Positions 1 to 12,176 of a stretch of DNA of 64,000 bases are shown one piece after another. Under the pieces are notes generated by a model. That model was not told the origin of the DNA and searched no databases. It saw only the letters and a program-made list of their open reading frames with translations. A program made the position numbers and the translations under genes. This DNA is from Dermatophagoides farinae. Taxonomy: Eukaryota > Arthropoda > Arachnida > Sarcoptiformes > Pyroglyphidae. Position 1 is the stretch's first letter. Every line of letters starts with the position of its first letter. The DNA lies in NCBI RefSeq assembly GCF_024713945.1, contig NC_134681.1:1364001-1428000 (forward strand). Reading direction: 5' to 3'.

Positions 1-876
1 GAAAAGAAAATTCTCCATTGCCATCATCATCATCATCATTCGATTCTTCTGGATTTTTTCTTTCATTCATTCATTTTTTTCATATATTTTTACAATTGAA
101 TAAAAAAAAATAAAGAGAAAAAGCAAAAAATGAGCGAGCGTATGAAAAATGGAAATGGAAAATTTTCTGGCTTTTATCATAATTAATAATGATGATGATG
201 ATAATAATAAAAGTGCAATTTTTTCTTCCATCATCATCATCACTAACAATTCTCTTAGTTACAGAGATCTACGATATGATTCTTATGATAAAATTGATGA
301 CAATTAGTATTTTGTGTGTGTGTGTGTGTATGGTCATTGGAACATCAATATATTGCATAAGATCAATGTTATAAGAGAAAAACGGAAATACTTTTTCACA
401 CACTCGCACACACACACACACTTTTAGTTTAGAAGGTCATTCATTTTCACAGTACAGTATGATGGATTCTTCATTCTTTATAGTGGTTCGATTGTTTTAT
501 TTGTTGAGTTTCTTAACTGGTTTTTTTTTTGTTTTTCTGTTTTTTTTTTGTTTTTTTTTTTTGGTACTCATTCATTAGTGATGGTCATCTATCTATCTAT
601 CTATCTATCCATCTTACTGATAAAATTTTTTTTCTATGTGTCCATTTTGAGTTTTTTTTTATTGTCTTCATTGTCGTGTTTGTTCATAACAATTTTTTTT
701 TTCGCCATTGGATCCATTCACATTAATTAATGGATGAATTGTTTGAGAATTCTACTTCCATTTTTTTTCACTCATTTTGATGATGATCGATGTAATTTGT
801 CATTTGTTTTGTTTTGTTTGTTTGTTTTTTTTTTTGTTATACAATGTGTCAATTCAGTGTTGATGAACGATATGTA

Positions 877-907
<31 letters not shown>

Positions 908-2742
908 CATAGTAATTTTTAATAAAAGTTTTTTTGTTTTCTGTTGTTTTCATTTCATCTCATTAACAAAAATGATGATGATGATGATGAAAGTTTTATC
1001 TGGTGAAATTTTATGAATCTTTACACGCCTTACATCCTGTGTACACGTAATGATAATAATAATAGAGAAGAAATGACCTAATTTTTTTTTTTAATTATCA
1101 CTATTCATTATTCATTTGTTTAGAAATTGTAAAATTTTTTGCCACATTCATATTATTATATCAACAACAACAACAACAGCAACAATGCCATATATCAATC
1201 AATCGATCATTTGTTGTGCCACATATAAAAAATATCAATGGTAAATTTACGTGGAAAAAATAGGATCAAATTTCTGCAAAATAAAAACAAAAAAAAAAAT
1301 AAAAAAGAAAATTCATCATTATTTCATATATATATATATATTCAGTGAGTAGAGAATTTTATTTTATTTTTTTTGTCATAACTACTTTTTTTGAGGGGGT
1401 GGAACGAAAAAAAAAATTGAAGTTTTTTTTTTGTTTTTATTTTAATGATATTCATTGTTGGGGCTCAAGTGTGTATATAGTCTACATACTTTGGTCATCA
1501 TCGTCATCATCATTTGAAAATAATTCATTCATTCATTCGTTATTTATGTTAATAATGATTTAAAATGAATTTTTTTTCCTCGCTTCTCATTTTTGAGCAT
1601 GACATTTGACAAAATTTTTCCGTTGTTTCCATGTTCACGCTATGTGTTCTCTTCATTTTTTGTTTTTTTTATTCATTCATATTTTATTTGTCAAAAAAAA
1701 ATGAATATTTCAAAAATAAAATTCAAAATTCAAAATTGTGCAACTCTTTCCATTTTTTTTCTCGCTTTTTTTTCATTTTTTTAATTCCCTTCAAGAATAA
1801 AATAAAATGCAACAAAAATGATAGAACCGATTCATCATCAAAAAAAAAAAAAAAAAAACAGAACAAAACAGAATAAAATTCACATGAAATGCAACAAAAA
1901 AAAACAGCAAAAATAATGACATATTTATAATGATTGTGTGTGTGGGTGTTGTTTCACCGTTTTGTCATCATCACATTTACAGTGTACAAAATACATTCAA
2001 ACAAAAAAAAACATCAAACATTTGGAATTGTTGTCGTTGTTGTTTTTTGTTGTTGTTTTTTTTTTTGTTTTTTTTTTGAAAAAGAGGAAAAGAGGATCCA
2101 ATAGAAAAATACTCATTACAGCCATAGAAAGTAGAAAAAATGGTATTCATTCATTCACATAATAATAATAATAATTCTGTATTAATTAGATTTGTAAATT
2201 TGATAATTTTTATATTCTGTGATTGAAGTTTTTTGGATATCCCGTTTTTTTGGGGGGTGGGGATTCTACCTGTCTTGAATCAGGTAGTTGTTCTATTTCT
2301 AGTGAATAAATATATATACATTTCATTCCAAACGATAGATAGCCAGAATTCTGCATTACAATTAGTCGTAGTTAATAAATTATTTATATGGCCGAAAATT
2401 AATTTTATCTGGGGAGCTTTTACACTTATTTTTTTTCCCTGATTTAATGTTAACTAAATTTTTCTTTTTTTTTCGGCCCATCAATCAGATGATTTCAGAC
2501 CATTCATCCATTCAGCCATTCAACCATTCATTCATTCATGGAATAGATTATCCGCTGATGATTGTATAATGAAATCAAATCAAATACTCTACTTACCTTT
2601 GATTATTTTAATTTCAATGTGTTGATTTTGGTTTGTATTTGTTTGTTCATTCATTCGTATTTGAATGAAGATTTTTTGTCTTGTGTAAAAGAAATTGAAA
2701 AGATTTCAACACTTGAAAACACATTGTTGACAATCACACCGA

Positions 2743-2774
<32 letters not shown>

Positions 2775-4069
2775 AATTGTTGTTCAAGTATGAGTGAGAA
2801 AAAAAATCACACGACACAACATATAAATAAATGTTTTTATTATTCACAGAGATTATTATTACATGTTTATTATCAATGAATGATTGATAGATTGATTGAT
2901 TTGTTGATTGATTTGATATGATTTGATCGTGATGTATAAATTAGAAAAAAAAGACGAGGCACACTGAAATTATTATTATTATTATTATTATATAATTAAA
3001 ATAACACAATAAATATATGGACACCCACACACACACACCTATTCACAATCAATTGGTCAATTTATGCCAATCAATTGGTCAAATTAAAATCAAATTTAAT
3101 TGTCATCATCATCTTCATCATCTTCATCATCATCATGTCTGTCAATTTTTTTTTCTTCTTGGATTGAATTTCATTTTTTTTTGTTGTCGAACAACGAATA
3201 ATGAATTCAAATCAAACTATAAACTCAAACAACAGTATAGTGGCCAAAAATAAAAATTGAATTTATACAAACACACACACACACATACACACGAAAAAAA
3301 TGTATTCAAGTTGAATGAACAAACAAAAATTTGATGGAGCCACCAAACATACACACACACACTGATAGCCAGGCGAAAAAGAAATGTAAGATTCGTCGTT
3401 TTTTTTTCAATGGAACAAAATATTCTGGTCGTTTTTCTCTGTAGATTGAATTATGAACAAAAGTAACCGACGAAATGAAATGAAACGAATGAACAAACAA
3501 ACAAACGATCATGATAACTATGTGTGTGTGTGTGTGTGTGTATGTGTGTGTATAGTGTATACGTTTGTTGTTCATGTATGGGAAACCTAGTTTAGCTGAG
3601 AAATAGGCCCGAAAAAAAAGGAATAAGGAGACCAATTCTAGAAATCATCATCATCATCATCATCATCATATAAATTGAGTGGAATAGAAATTCCATAGTT
3701 TCACGCACACACTGTGTGTGTGTGAATAAAAGCGCAGAAGCAGCTAAATTTTGGGCTCCAATTTTCTTTGGAATCCAAAAAAAAAAAAAAATTTTTGTCC
3801 GTGTGTGTGTGCAATAATATAATATAATACAGAAAACGAGAGAGGGAAAGAGAGAGAAAAGCAAGTTGGTATGGCAAATATTTCATCAACGACGACGACG
3901 ACGACGATTTTTTTTTTTTGGTGTTATTTGTAAATTTTCTAGGTCCATGAGTCTGTCCTGTATGATAATAATGATGAGAATGAATTTTGTTTTTATTTGT
4001 ATTTTTTTTTTTTTTTTTTGGTCTGTTATATAACACAATCAATGGCCTAATAGCAAATATATATATATA
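1..4069. other. Gene-free AT-rich segment
   Basis: No open frame here has family resemblance or normal amino-acid composition; the open stretches are poly-Phe/Lys/His/Cys translations of T, A, CAT and TG runs. It holds microsatellites ((AC)n at 877-902, GAT runs near 971, TCTA near 590, CAT runs near 3110 and 3650), long A and T homopolymers, and a duplicated 15-base word at 3046-3060 and 3068-3082. It could be intergenic, or intron of a gene whose exons lie outside the window; the sequence does not decide this. Confidence 0.7.
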
Positions 4070-4080
4070 CCAGCCCGGTA

Positions 4081-4097
4081 CAGGCGCTTCGCGCCTG
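4081..4097 (-). terminator. Helitron 3'-terminal hairpin
   Basis: Minus strand CAGGCGC-GAA-GCGCCTG is a perfect 7-bp stem with a 3-base loop, seven bases inside the CTGG terminus. Position and structure match the replication-terminator hairpin expected of Helitrons. Confidence 0.8.
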
Positions 4098-4126
4098 CCC
4101 CAAGCTGGCCCGCGGGGCTGACTCCT

Positions 4127-4290
4127 GACAGTCAATATAGCTGGATACCCGCAGGTGTGGCGGCTGCGCCGCCCCCCCTGCTTGGTATCCAGTCAAAGGT
4201 ATCAATCCATGACGGTCAATATAGCTGGATACCCGCAGGTGTGGCGGCTGCGCCGCCCCCCCTGCTTGGTACCCAGCCAAAGGTGTCAAT
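4127..4290. repeat. Two tandem 84-bp repeats in the Helitron 3' region
   Basis: The unit starting at 4127 recurs at 4211 with a few substitutions. Each copy contains GGCGGC-TGC-GCCGCC (4159-4173 and 4243-4257), nested inside longer arms: CTGGATACC at 4141-4149 pairs with GGTATCCAG at 4184-4192 in copy 1. The arms are less perfect in copy 2. Both copies lie just inside the terminal hairpin, so they are subterminal repeats of the element and not host microsatellites. Confidence 0.85.
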
Positions 4291-4990
4291 TTTAACGCTT
4301 CGTGCCTGACGGTGGGTTTCTATGCACGGCGTGTTGCTTCCGGCCTTCGGTTTGGTACCGCAGGGTCAGCCATCACTTGTGCATTGCACCTGATACCTTT
4401 GAAAAAGTTGCGTACACCGAACAGCATACTTATTATTAATCGATAAGTTGAAGAAATACGATACGATATTTTTGGTATAAATACTGTGGTCGTTGTTGAT
4501 CTTCCCCTCAATTTCCTAAACAAAAATCTTCAGATTATTAGGATTTTTGCAGCGGCTAAAAGCCACATAAATCATTCCATGTTGCAATACTGGTGTAGGA
4601 AGGTACACACTTATTTTATCGAAAGATTTCCCTTAAAACATTAATTAATTGTCAGAGCAAAAGCCAATACGACAGGAAATCGTCCACGCACCAACTTAAA
4701 TGGTAGCTTAAGATCTCGATCGTTTTGCTGCAAAATGAATCATAGCCTCCTTGTCAATATTCGAGCTTCAATGCTGCATCTATTTACAAATAAACCCGTG
4801 CCATTGAGCAAACCACTTTGTGGTTCAATATTGCGACTGAACATGATAATCGATCCAATGTTTAATCCAAGTTTGTGTCTATAGATCCTATAGGATAACC
4901 TTGTGGGTTCATCGCATGAAGACACTCAACATTGAATCGTCAACCGCTGTGGCTTTCTGCAATATCGTAAATGCTCCATTTTCTTTATTT

Positions 4991-5650
4991 TAAATGAAAA
5001 AAGTTATCAGGTATTTTAGGTATAATCAGGTTAAATAACCGAAATAACTTACCAAACGATGAGTAGATCATAGATCACGGGAACAAAAACACAGAAAAAA
5101 TCATTCCAATGAATGCAGTCTTCAGGCAAGATTTCATCATCAAATACACACTCACACAGGCACACAAAATGAAAATCACGTGCCACATGTATTATCACAA
5201 TAATCAATTCGAAAAATTCGAATTCGAACTCTTTCTATGTTCTATTGAAGGACTGCACCATCTATTGGATGCAAAATCTGCAGCAAAGTGTGCTGAGCTA
5301 GAACAATGAAAAAAAGCTTTGTCAAAGCTACATACCACAGAATGCGTTTCTTTATAAGCGGCTTCTACTTTTGAGCTGGACGAACTGTTCAGAGGCATTC
5401 AAAAGTTTTCCCCACTGTTCGATATGTTCAGACACACACAACACACACTGAGTAGCTTATACTAAATAGTTATGTTTGTACTGAAAATAAGTAGGAATGT
5501 CCAGCTCGGCTTCCCCGCATCAAATGCCAAGTTAATACCCAGTGCAAGTACAAAGTGCAAGCACTTGGCGAGTGTAAAAGTTGCAGTTACACACAAACGT
5601 TAGCGTCATAGAATAGTAGATATATAGCTGGGTGTGTGCATAGTGTATTG
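4991..5650. other. Unique, repeat-poor segment beside the Helitron
   Basis: This stretch is less simple-repeat-rich than its surroundings and has mixed composition (for example 5495-5600). Short open frames exist on both strands (plus 5109-5309, minus 5398-5204), but none resembles a family I know and both strands are interrupted. It may be the 5' part of the Helitron, captured host sequence, or ordinary flank. Confidence 0.45.
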
Positions 5651-7619
5651 TATATATATTATATATTGGTTTATAAAGCCTATTTGATTCACCGTATAAA
5701 AAAAGGAGAAATTTTTCCTTTTTCTTATTCTTATTGCTTGCCTGATTTTGTTGTATTATTTGGTTGACTTGGAACTTTTTTTTATTGTTGAATTTTTATC
5801 TCTCTCTCTCTCTCTATCTCATTCTCTGATGTTTTACCACCACTATACGGCTAGTTTTCCAATTTTATTTTTTTTTTTGCATTATTTTCATCTTGCTTTT
5901 ATCGATTCTTTCTCCCATTTCATTCGGTGTGTGTGTGTGTGTGGGCAAGAGTGAAAGACATTAAATATAAAAAAAAATGGTGACGAAGATGAAGACGACG
6001 ACGAATCAAGACTGTTTATATGTGTGATAAAATGGTGGTTATATATCTATATTACCGAATACAAATGTGAAACTAAAATGAAATGAAAAAAAACAGACAG
6101 AAAAAAAAGAAACAGAAACAGAACCGAAAGACACCTTTTTTTCCCTTTACAGCCATCATTATTTTTTATCCGAAATTATATATGGTGATAGAGAATGTGG
6201 TTTACAGAATCTGGTTTATTCACCGTTAAAAAACTACTACCACCACCACCAACACCATCACTACTGCTACTACTTATTATTATAAATCCAAAAGAAAAGA
6301 ATAACAGGACCTAGAATTGTTCCAAATTCTGTGTGTGTGTGTGTGTGTGTATGTTTGAAATTTTTGTACTATTATATTATACCTGCTATATTTATTTCTT
6401 TGATATTAATCACATTATTAACACCGATATTATAATATCATTATATTCACATTAATTGTATTCTTAATATAAATTAATAATGATTTACTAGTTGTCTATA
6501 TATAAATGTATGCACAGCCATCCACAATCGAAAGCATCGATTAAAAAATTGAATTGAATCTTGAAACCATTGAATCATTCATGAACAATATTAATCTATA
6601 TATATTGTGAAATATCGTGGTTTTTTTTCTTTTTCTTAAAAACAAAACAACAAATGAATTAAACAGAAAGAAAGAGAGAAAAAAAACCTACCGTATTTCT
6701 CGAATGGTAATCTTTGTTTCTTCTTCTTCTTCTTCTTCGTCTTTGTCATTTAACAATGAAAAAATTCTTTTCCATTTGGACCATTCATTAATTTCATTTG
6801 ATTATGTTGATAATGGGGGGTGGAAGTGGGGGGATGCAAAAAAAAACATATTCGATGAATAAAGATTTAGTGTGATCAGATGCACACACACACACACACA
6901 CATACATTGTTGATACCATAAAAATAAAGATGGAATTTTCAATTAAATAACAGAAAGAAAATGAAATTTTGTTTTTGTTTAGTACAGTCATCACGAGAAT
7001 AATGAATATTCTGGAATCAAAAAAAAAAAAAAAAAAAAAATACAACGAAAACAACAGCATAAGATTAATTTGCTTGAATATAATAACCACAGAAGATGGA
7101 AAAAAAATAAAAAAGTTATTATTGAATTTCATATGTACAAAAAAAAAAACACACACACACACAGAAAGATCCATTATTTCGTGATAAAAGAATTATAATA
7201 AATAATAATAATAGCAACAACAACAACAACAACAACAACAACAAAACTTAATATCAACAATAATGACAAATACAGTCTAATAAAAAATAATGTGCATGTG
7301 TATGTGTGTGTGTATGTGTATGTGTGTGTGTGTGAATAAGAAAAATGGATTAACATAATAATATTTTTGAGAGAAAAAAAAACATCAAACGGATGTAACG
7401 AATAAATGGAATGTAGTGAAGAAGAAGAAGAAGAAAAAATGGGCAAAAATAAAGTGAATAAAAAAAAAAGATGCAGCCAATTTTTTTTTTATTCATCATT
7501 ATCATGATTTGGTGTCAAAGAATTTCATCACTGAATTTGAATGATTTGATGAAATTTGTTTTTTTTTTCGTAAATTTTTCAACCGAATAATCAAAAAGTT
7601 CATCACCATTCTATGTATC

Positions 7620-7648
7620 GATGATCAAATATCCATTATTTGATCATC
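7620..7648. repeat. Perfect 12-bp hairpin
   Basis: GATGATCAAATA at 7620-7631 is exactly complementary to 7637-7648, with loop TCCAT. Confidence 0.85.
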
Positions 7649-7911
7649 ATTTGGGATTCATTTACCATATACTAACTAAATACCATGAATGACACAAAAA
7701 GCCTGAAGGGATACAATATTCGTGTGTGTGTGTGTTTGATTAGAGTAAAAAAAAAATATAGCACTCGTAAGAATTCATAAACATAAAAATGTTATTGAAT
7801 TGCAAGCAACAAACAATAACAGAAAAAGAAAAAAAAAAGAAAAATAACTAACATAATACATTCCATACGAACAAACAAACTATAAACAGTTTCCAATTGA
7901 ATCCATTCAAG

Positions 7912-7936
7912 TAGATAGATAGATAGATAGATAGAT
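7912..7936. repeat. (TAGA)n microsatellite
   Basis: About six units of a GATA tetranucleotide, flanked by degenerate GATG/GATC units up to 7977. Confidence 0.9.
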
Positions 7937-8905
7937 GTATGTACAGATGGATGAATGGATAGATCGATCAATCGATACACATCACTTCAAATGCAAGTAT
8001 TTGTGTGTGTATCTTTAAGATCATTTCATTTCTTTTTTTTCACTTTTGTTTTGTTTTGTTTTGTTTTATTTTATTTGGCTGAATGATCAGATGATGATAG
8101 AAATTTTTTTTTTGTTTTCTTTGGCCCTGTTTTTTTTCTGTTGACTGAACTAATTAATAATTGTGGCTAGTAAAGGAATGGCGATCGTGGTGGTGGTGAT
8201 GGTAATGTACTTTTACCTAAAAATTTTGTTTCTTTATTTTTCCAGATGAAAAAAGTTTCTGGTGTTTTACTGGATTTTTTTTTTTAGTTTGGTTAGGTTT
8301 TGTTCAATGTTTCTGGATTCTATTATAGATCATCATCAGCATCATGATGTTTTCGGGTGTTTTTTCATATTTATTTTGAAATTTGGACACAAATTCACAA
8401 AAAAAATTAAATTCAATTTTCATTCATTTGAATGTTGAAAACAATCGACATTTGATGAGAATTTTTGTTTTTGAATTCGATTGTTTTTTCTCTCATTCAC
8501 ATCTGAAATTGACATTTGATGTTGGATGTTGTTTTTGGTTTTTGTTGTTTTTTTTTGATTTTCAAGCAGCTAAAAAAATTAATGACACGAACCACAAATA
8601 AATGGTACCCGTTTGTTTCAATGTTTGAAAACGTTTTTTTTTTTGGTCTTTATTTGATTCTTTATTAGCATATATATACGACAACGATAATAGTTTGATT
8701 GTCAATTAACATATGTCATCTTCACACACACACATGAACACAAAATCATCATGACATCAAAATCAATCGACATCAAAAACAATTAGCACCACCACCACAA
8801 CAACGACAACGAACAAATTTCCAACAATCAAAAACATTAAGAATTGATTTTGAATCAATTTGTATTTGCACAATTTCAATCCGATCGATTATTCTTTATG
8901 TCAAG

Positions 8906-8910
<5 letters not shown>

Positions 8911-8941
<31 letters not shown>
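8911..8941. repeat. (TA)n microsatellite
   Basis: Uninterrupted TA dinucleotides of about 31 bases. Alternating TA of this length can extrude as a cruciform. Confidence 0.9.
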
Positions 8942-8945
<4 letters not shown>

Positions 8946-9203
8946 TTCAGGATCATTTATTATTATTATTATTATCAATATTATAACACCATAACACATC
9001 AAATTGAATTGATTGTGATGCAAAAGAGGAAGAAAAAATACTGAAATTCTGGAACTTATCACAATCAATGATGATAATTATAGTGGCGTTGGTTATGGTG
9101 TTGATGTCACACAAATCAAAAATCAAATCGAATATATTTATTGACATACGATATCCACCACTATGAACGATCCAATAATGATAATGATGATGATGTTGAT
9201 GAA

Positions 9204-9234
<31 letters not shown>

Positions 9235-10413
9235 GAGAAAGAATGAAAAATACGAAAAGGAAATATAAATAAAAACAAATACAAATAGTCCATTTCCCTT
9301 CAAATATTAAACAAAAAAAGGGTGGAGTAAAAAGGGTGGACATTTTTTTTTTTTAGATTTCCGATGTATTCTTCTTCGATCGTTTTTTATATTTTCCGAC
9401 TGATTTTTTTTTATTCGCCTCATCATCATCATCATCATTATCAAGACATCATCATTTCGAATGGAAAAAAAAGCCCAAAACACACATGCACACACACACA
9501 CACACTGATTTCAAAACAAAATTATTCAAGTATCAAAAAAAAAAAAAAAAAAAAATATGAAAATATGAAAATCGGAAAAATGGATCGATTTTTTTGAAGT
9601 GAATAAACAGCCGATGCAAAAAAAATAAAATAAAATAAAGGACTGTTGTAAAGTCATGGCGATGATGATGATGATCAATAATCTTGTGAAAAATGAAACA
9701 TGAACAATATTGAACAAGTAAAATCCATTCATCTATCTCTCGGTTTTTTTTCTGCACAAGTAAAGAAAAACAGAATTCCCAACGTATCCATTTCACGTTT
9801 TTTTTTATTATTTCATTCAACAATTGTTTTCAGTAATACACACACACACATGATATTGTTTCATTGAATTCTACACGATGATGACAAGAGGAAATAAATG
9901 AAAGAATCGAATAGATAAACAAATTCCATATTATCTTAAGATATAAAGTATAAAAAAAACGGAAACAAAAATGAAAATTGATTGAAAAAAAAATTCTTGT
10001 TATTTTTTTATTTTTTTTGCTTCTAATGTTCCATCTGTAATATTGGAATTTCCAATGATATAGATTCTTTTCCTTTACATCTTATCACTGATCATGTCTG
10101 TGTGTGTGTGTGTGTGTCTGTTTCTGTTTTTTTTTCGAAATCGATTTGTAACCTTTCACGGATGACGCAAATTGATGATTACGATTTATTTGTAGTCATG
10201 TTGATGGCGATTTATGGCCAAACATGTGCCATCATCATCATCAACATCATCGATAAATTAATTCTAGAATTCTTTTCGCTATCTAACTAATAACCTATAC
10301 AGATTTTTTCACCATCATCATCATAATCATCATCATACATTTCATCCATATTATGATGTATGTGTGTGTGTGTGTGTGTATGTAGCTTCTTGATTCCAAA
10401 CAAATCACGATTC

Positions 10414-10420
10414 TTGTTGC

Positions 10421-10463
<43 letters not shown>
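10414..10463. repeat. (GTT)n microsatellite
   Basis: About 16 GTT/TTG units with one GCT interruption at the start. The complementary strand would read poly-Asn or poly-Gln, but no gene context supports coding. Confidence 0.9.
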
Positions 10464-12125
10464 ATTAGCATGTTGGCATTTCACATTCAATTGAATACGA
10501 ATAAAATAAAGCATGTGAAATGGAATTATTTCAGTTGTTTGTAGTTTCTCTTCATTTTAAATTTATAATTAACGACAATTTTATGCTTAATCTTTACAGA
10601 TTTTTAATCATTTTTTTTTTACTTGATGACGATGATGATTTTACCCGATTATCATTCACATGATTTTTTTTGTGATTTCGCCAAAATTCACGATAACTTA
10701 TGGGATTTTGAAACAATTTGTAATAGGTTTATATAAATGGTCTTTTATTTTATTTTTTTTTTCACCAATTTTCATATGGACAATTCTCATTTTCTATATT
10801 TCACAATCTTTCAATTTTGTCAAAATGATTGAATCGAAAAAGAATTTAGCAAACAATCAAATGTGATTAAAAATGGAGAAAAAAAATTCCAAATAGTTTA
10901 ATCATCACATGATTGTTTGGTTTTTTTTTCATCTCTTCATTTGAAAAAAATGCACACACACCGAAAACAGAATGTTTGAAATGAACAACAACAACAAAAA
11001 AAAATTTCATTTCCAGTATCCGGTTTCCTGTTTGATTTTGTTTTTTCAATTCGTCTATACTATATGTGTGTTTTGGTGTTCAACGCCTACACAATTTAGC
11101 AGATGTTTTTTTTTGTTTTTGTTTTTTTTTTTTTGTTGCTCGATTCTGGCCATCCTGTACAGACAGACAGACAAACGAACAAACAAACAAACTGAATGAC
11201 AGTGAAAAAAAATGATGAATTTTATTTAAAAAAAATGAAAACAAAACAAAAATAACACTGTTATATTTTTCTTCCAGACAACACTAATGTGTGCGTGTGT
11301 GCGTGTGTTTATATATGTCACACACACACACACACACACACAATATTAAGAAAGAAAGAGAAAAAAACCAAAAATAATCAAAGAAATAATTCGAATGAAG
11401 AATTCATAAATATAAACGATGATGATTCTCACATGAACAACAACAACAACAAAAATGGATGTGAAAAAAAAGATGACACAATGGCAATCAGAATTGAATG
11501 CAAAAATAAAAAAGAATTTTCAAGCATCATCATTATTGAATTTCATTCAATTTTCATTTTTTTTTCAATTTTTTATTTTTTTTTCATGTCTTTATAATAA
11601 TATACATGTTCAATAATATTGCAATGACAACCACCATTATATTATCACCATAGAGGACGAGAGAAAAAAAAATGAAAATCAGAATAAATAAATGAAAAAC
11701 AATGTGATGACATTCGTAAACAAATTTTTCTTTTTTTTCAAACTATTAGAATGGTAAGGTAAACTGGAAGAAAAAAAAATAACGTTAATACGGTATATAA
11801 CTCAATTATTCACTCAATGTTTCATTCATAATTTATTGATTTATATAATACACAAATCAACATCAGGTACACATATACACATATATATAGAATGAAGAGA
11901 AATCAAAGAATTTTTGAATTTACATTTGGATTTTATTTTTTATTTTTTATTTTTTACATGATGAGTTAAAAATATATACCTATCCATTTTTTTTTCATTG
12001 GAAATTCTTTTTAACCAGAATCTTGTTTTTGGATGTTTTGGTTTCAGTTCCATTTTTTTTTTTTATTTTTTTTTATTTTGGTCCAATCGTATATCGTGTG
12101 TATACACAAAACTAATGTCAACAAC

Positions 12126-12128
<3 letters not shown>

Positions 12129-12173
<45 letters not shown>
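12129..12173. repeat. (TG)22 microsatellite
   Basis: Uninterrupted 45-base TG run followed by TTTTTG. Confidence 0.95.

Positions 12174-12176
<3 letters not shown>

Larger units (their letters stand above)
4070..4990 (-). mobile_element. Degraded Helitron, 3' part with helicase remnant
   Basis: On the minus strand, pieces of the C-terminal end of a PIF1-like Helitron helicase can be read. About 4873-4745 gives HKLGLNIGSIIMF, then NGTG, matching the family's H.L.L..G..IM..RN..P..GL.NGT block. 4715-4644 gives LPFKLVRGRFPVVLAFALTIN, and about 4630-4519 gives FDKISVYLPTP...YVAFSR. The pieces are in different frames and a short stretch after TIN is missing, so it is not functional. The 3' end has the hallmarks of the class: a perfect 7-bp hairpin (4081-4097), a 7-base gap, then CTGG (4073-4070, fitting CTRR) followed by T. 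GC content is far above the surroundings. The 5' (TC) end was not found, so the upper boundary is approximate. A possible 65-70-bp intron on the minus strand (GTAAGT near 5053 to AAAG near 4985) adjoins it. Confidence 0.82.

Noticed and set aside
4047-4289. Minus-strand frame with GYQAGGAAQPPHLRVSSYID repeated twice
   Set aside because: This is the 84-bp Helitron repeat read through; it lies past the helicase stop codons and has no ATG start.
5109-5309. Plus-strand frame beginning MNAVFRQDF
   Set aside because: Sixty-six residues, no family resemblance, followed by stops in the same frame; kept only as part of the unexplained flank of the Helitron.
7400-7425. TGGAATGTAGTGAAG, similar to the start of miR-1
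   Set aside because: Only the seed matches; the remainder differs and no fold-back arm lies within 80 bases.
10287-10514. Poly-Asn protein frame on the minus strand
   Set aside because: Translation of the (GTT)n repeat with CAT and CA repeats around it; no coding context, unlike the AMMECR1-like N-terminus, which leads into a real domain.
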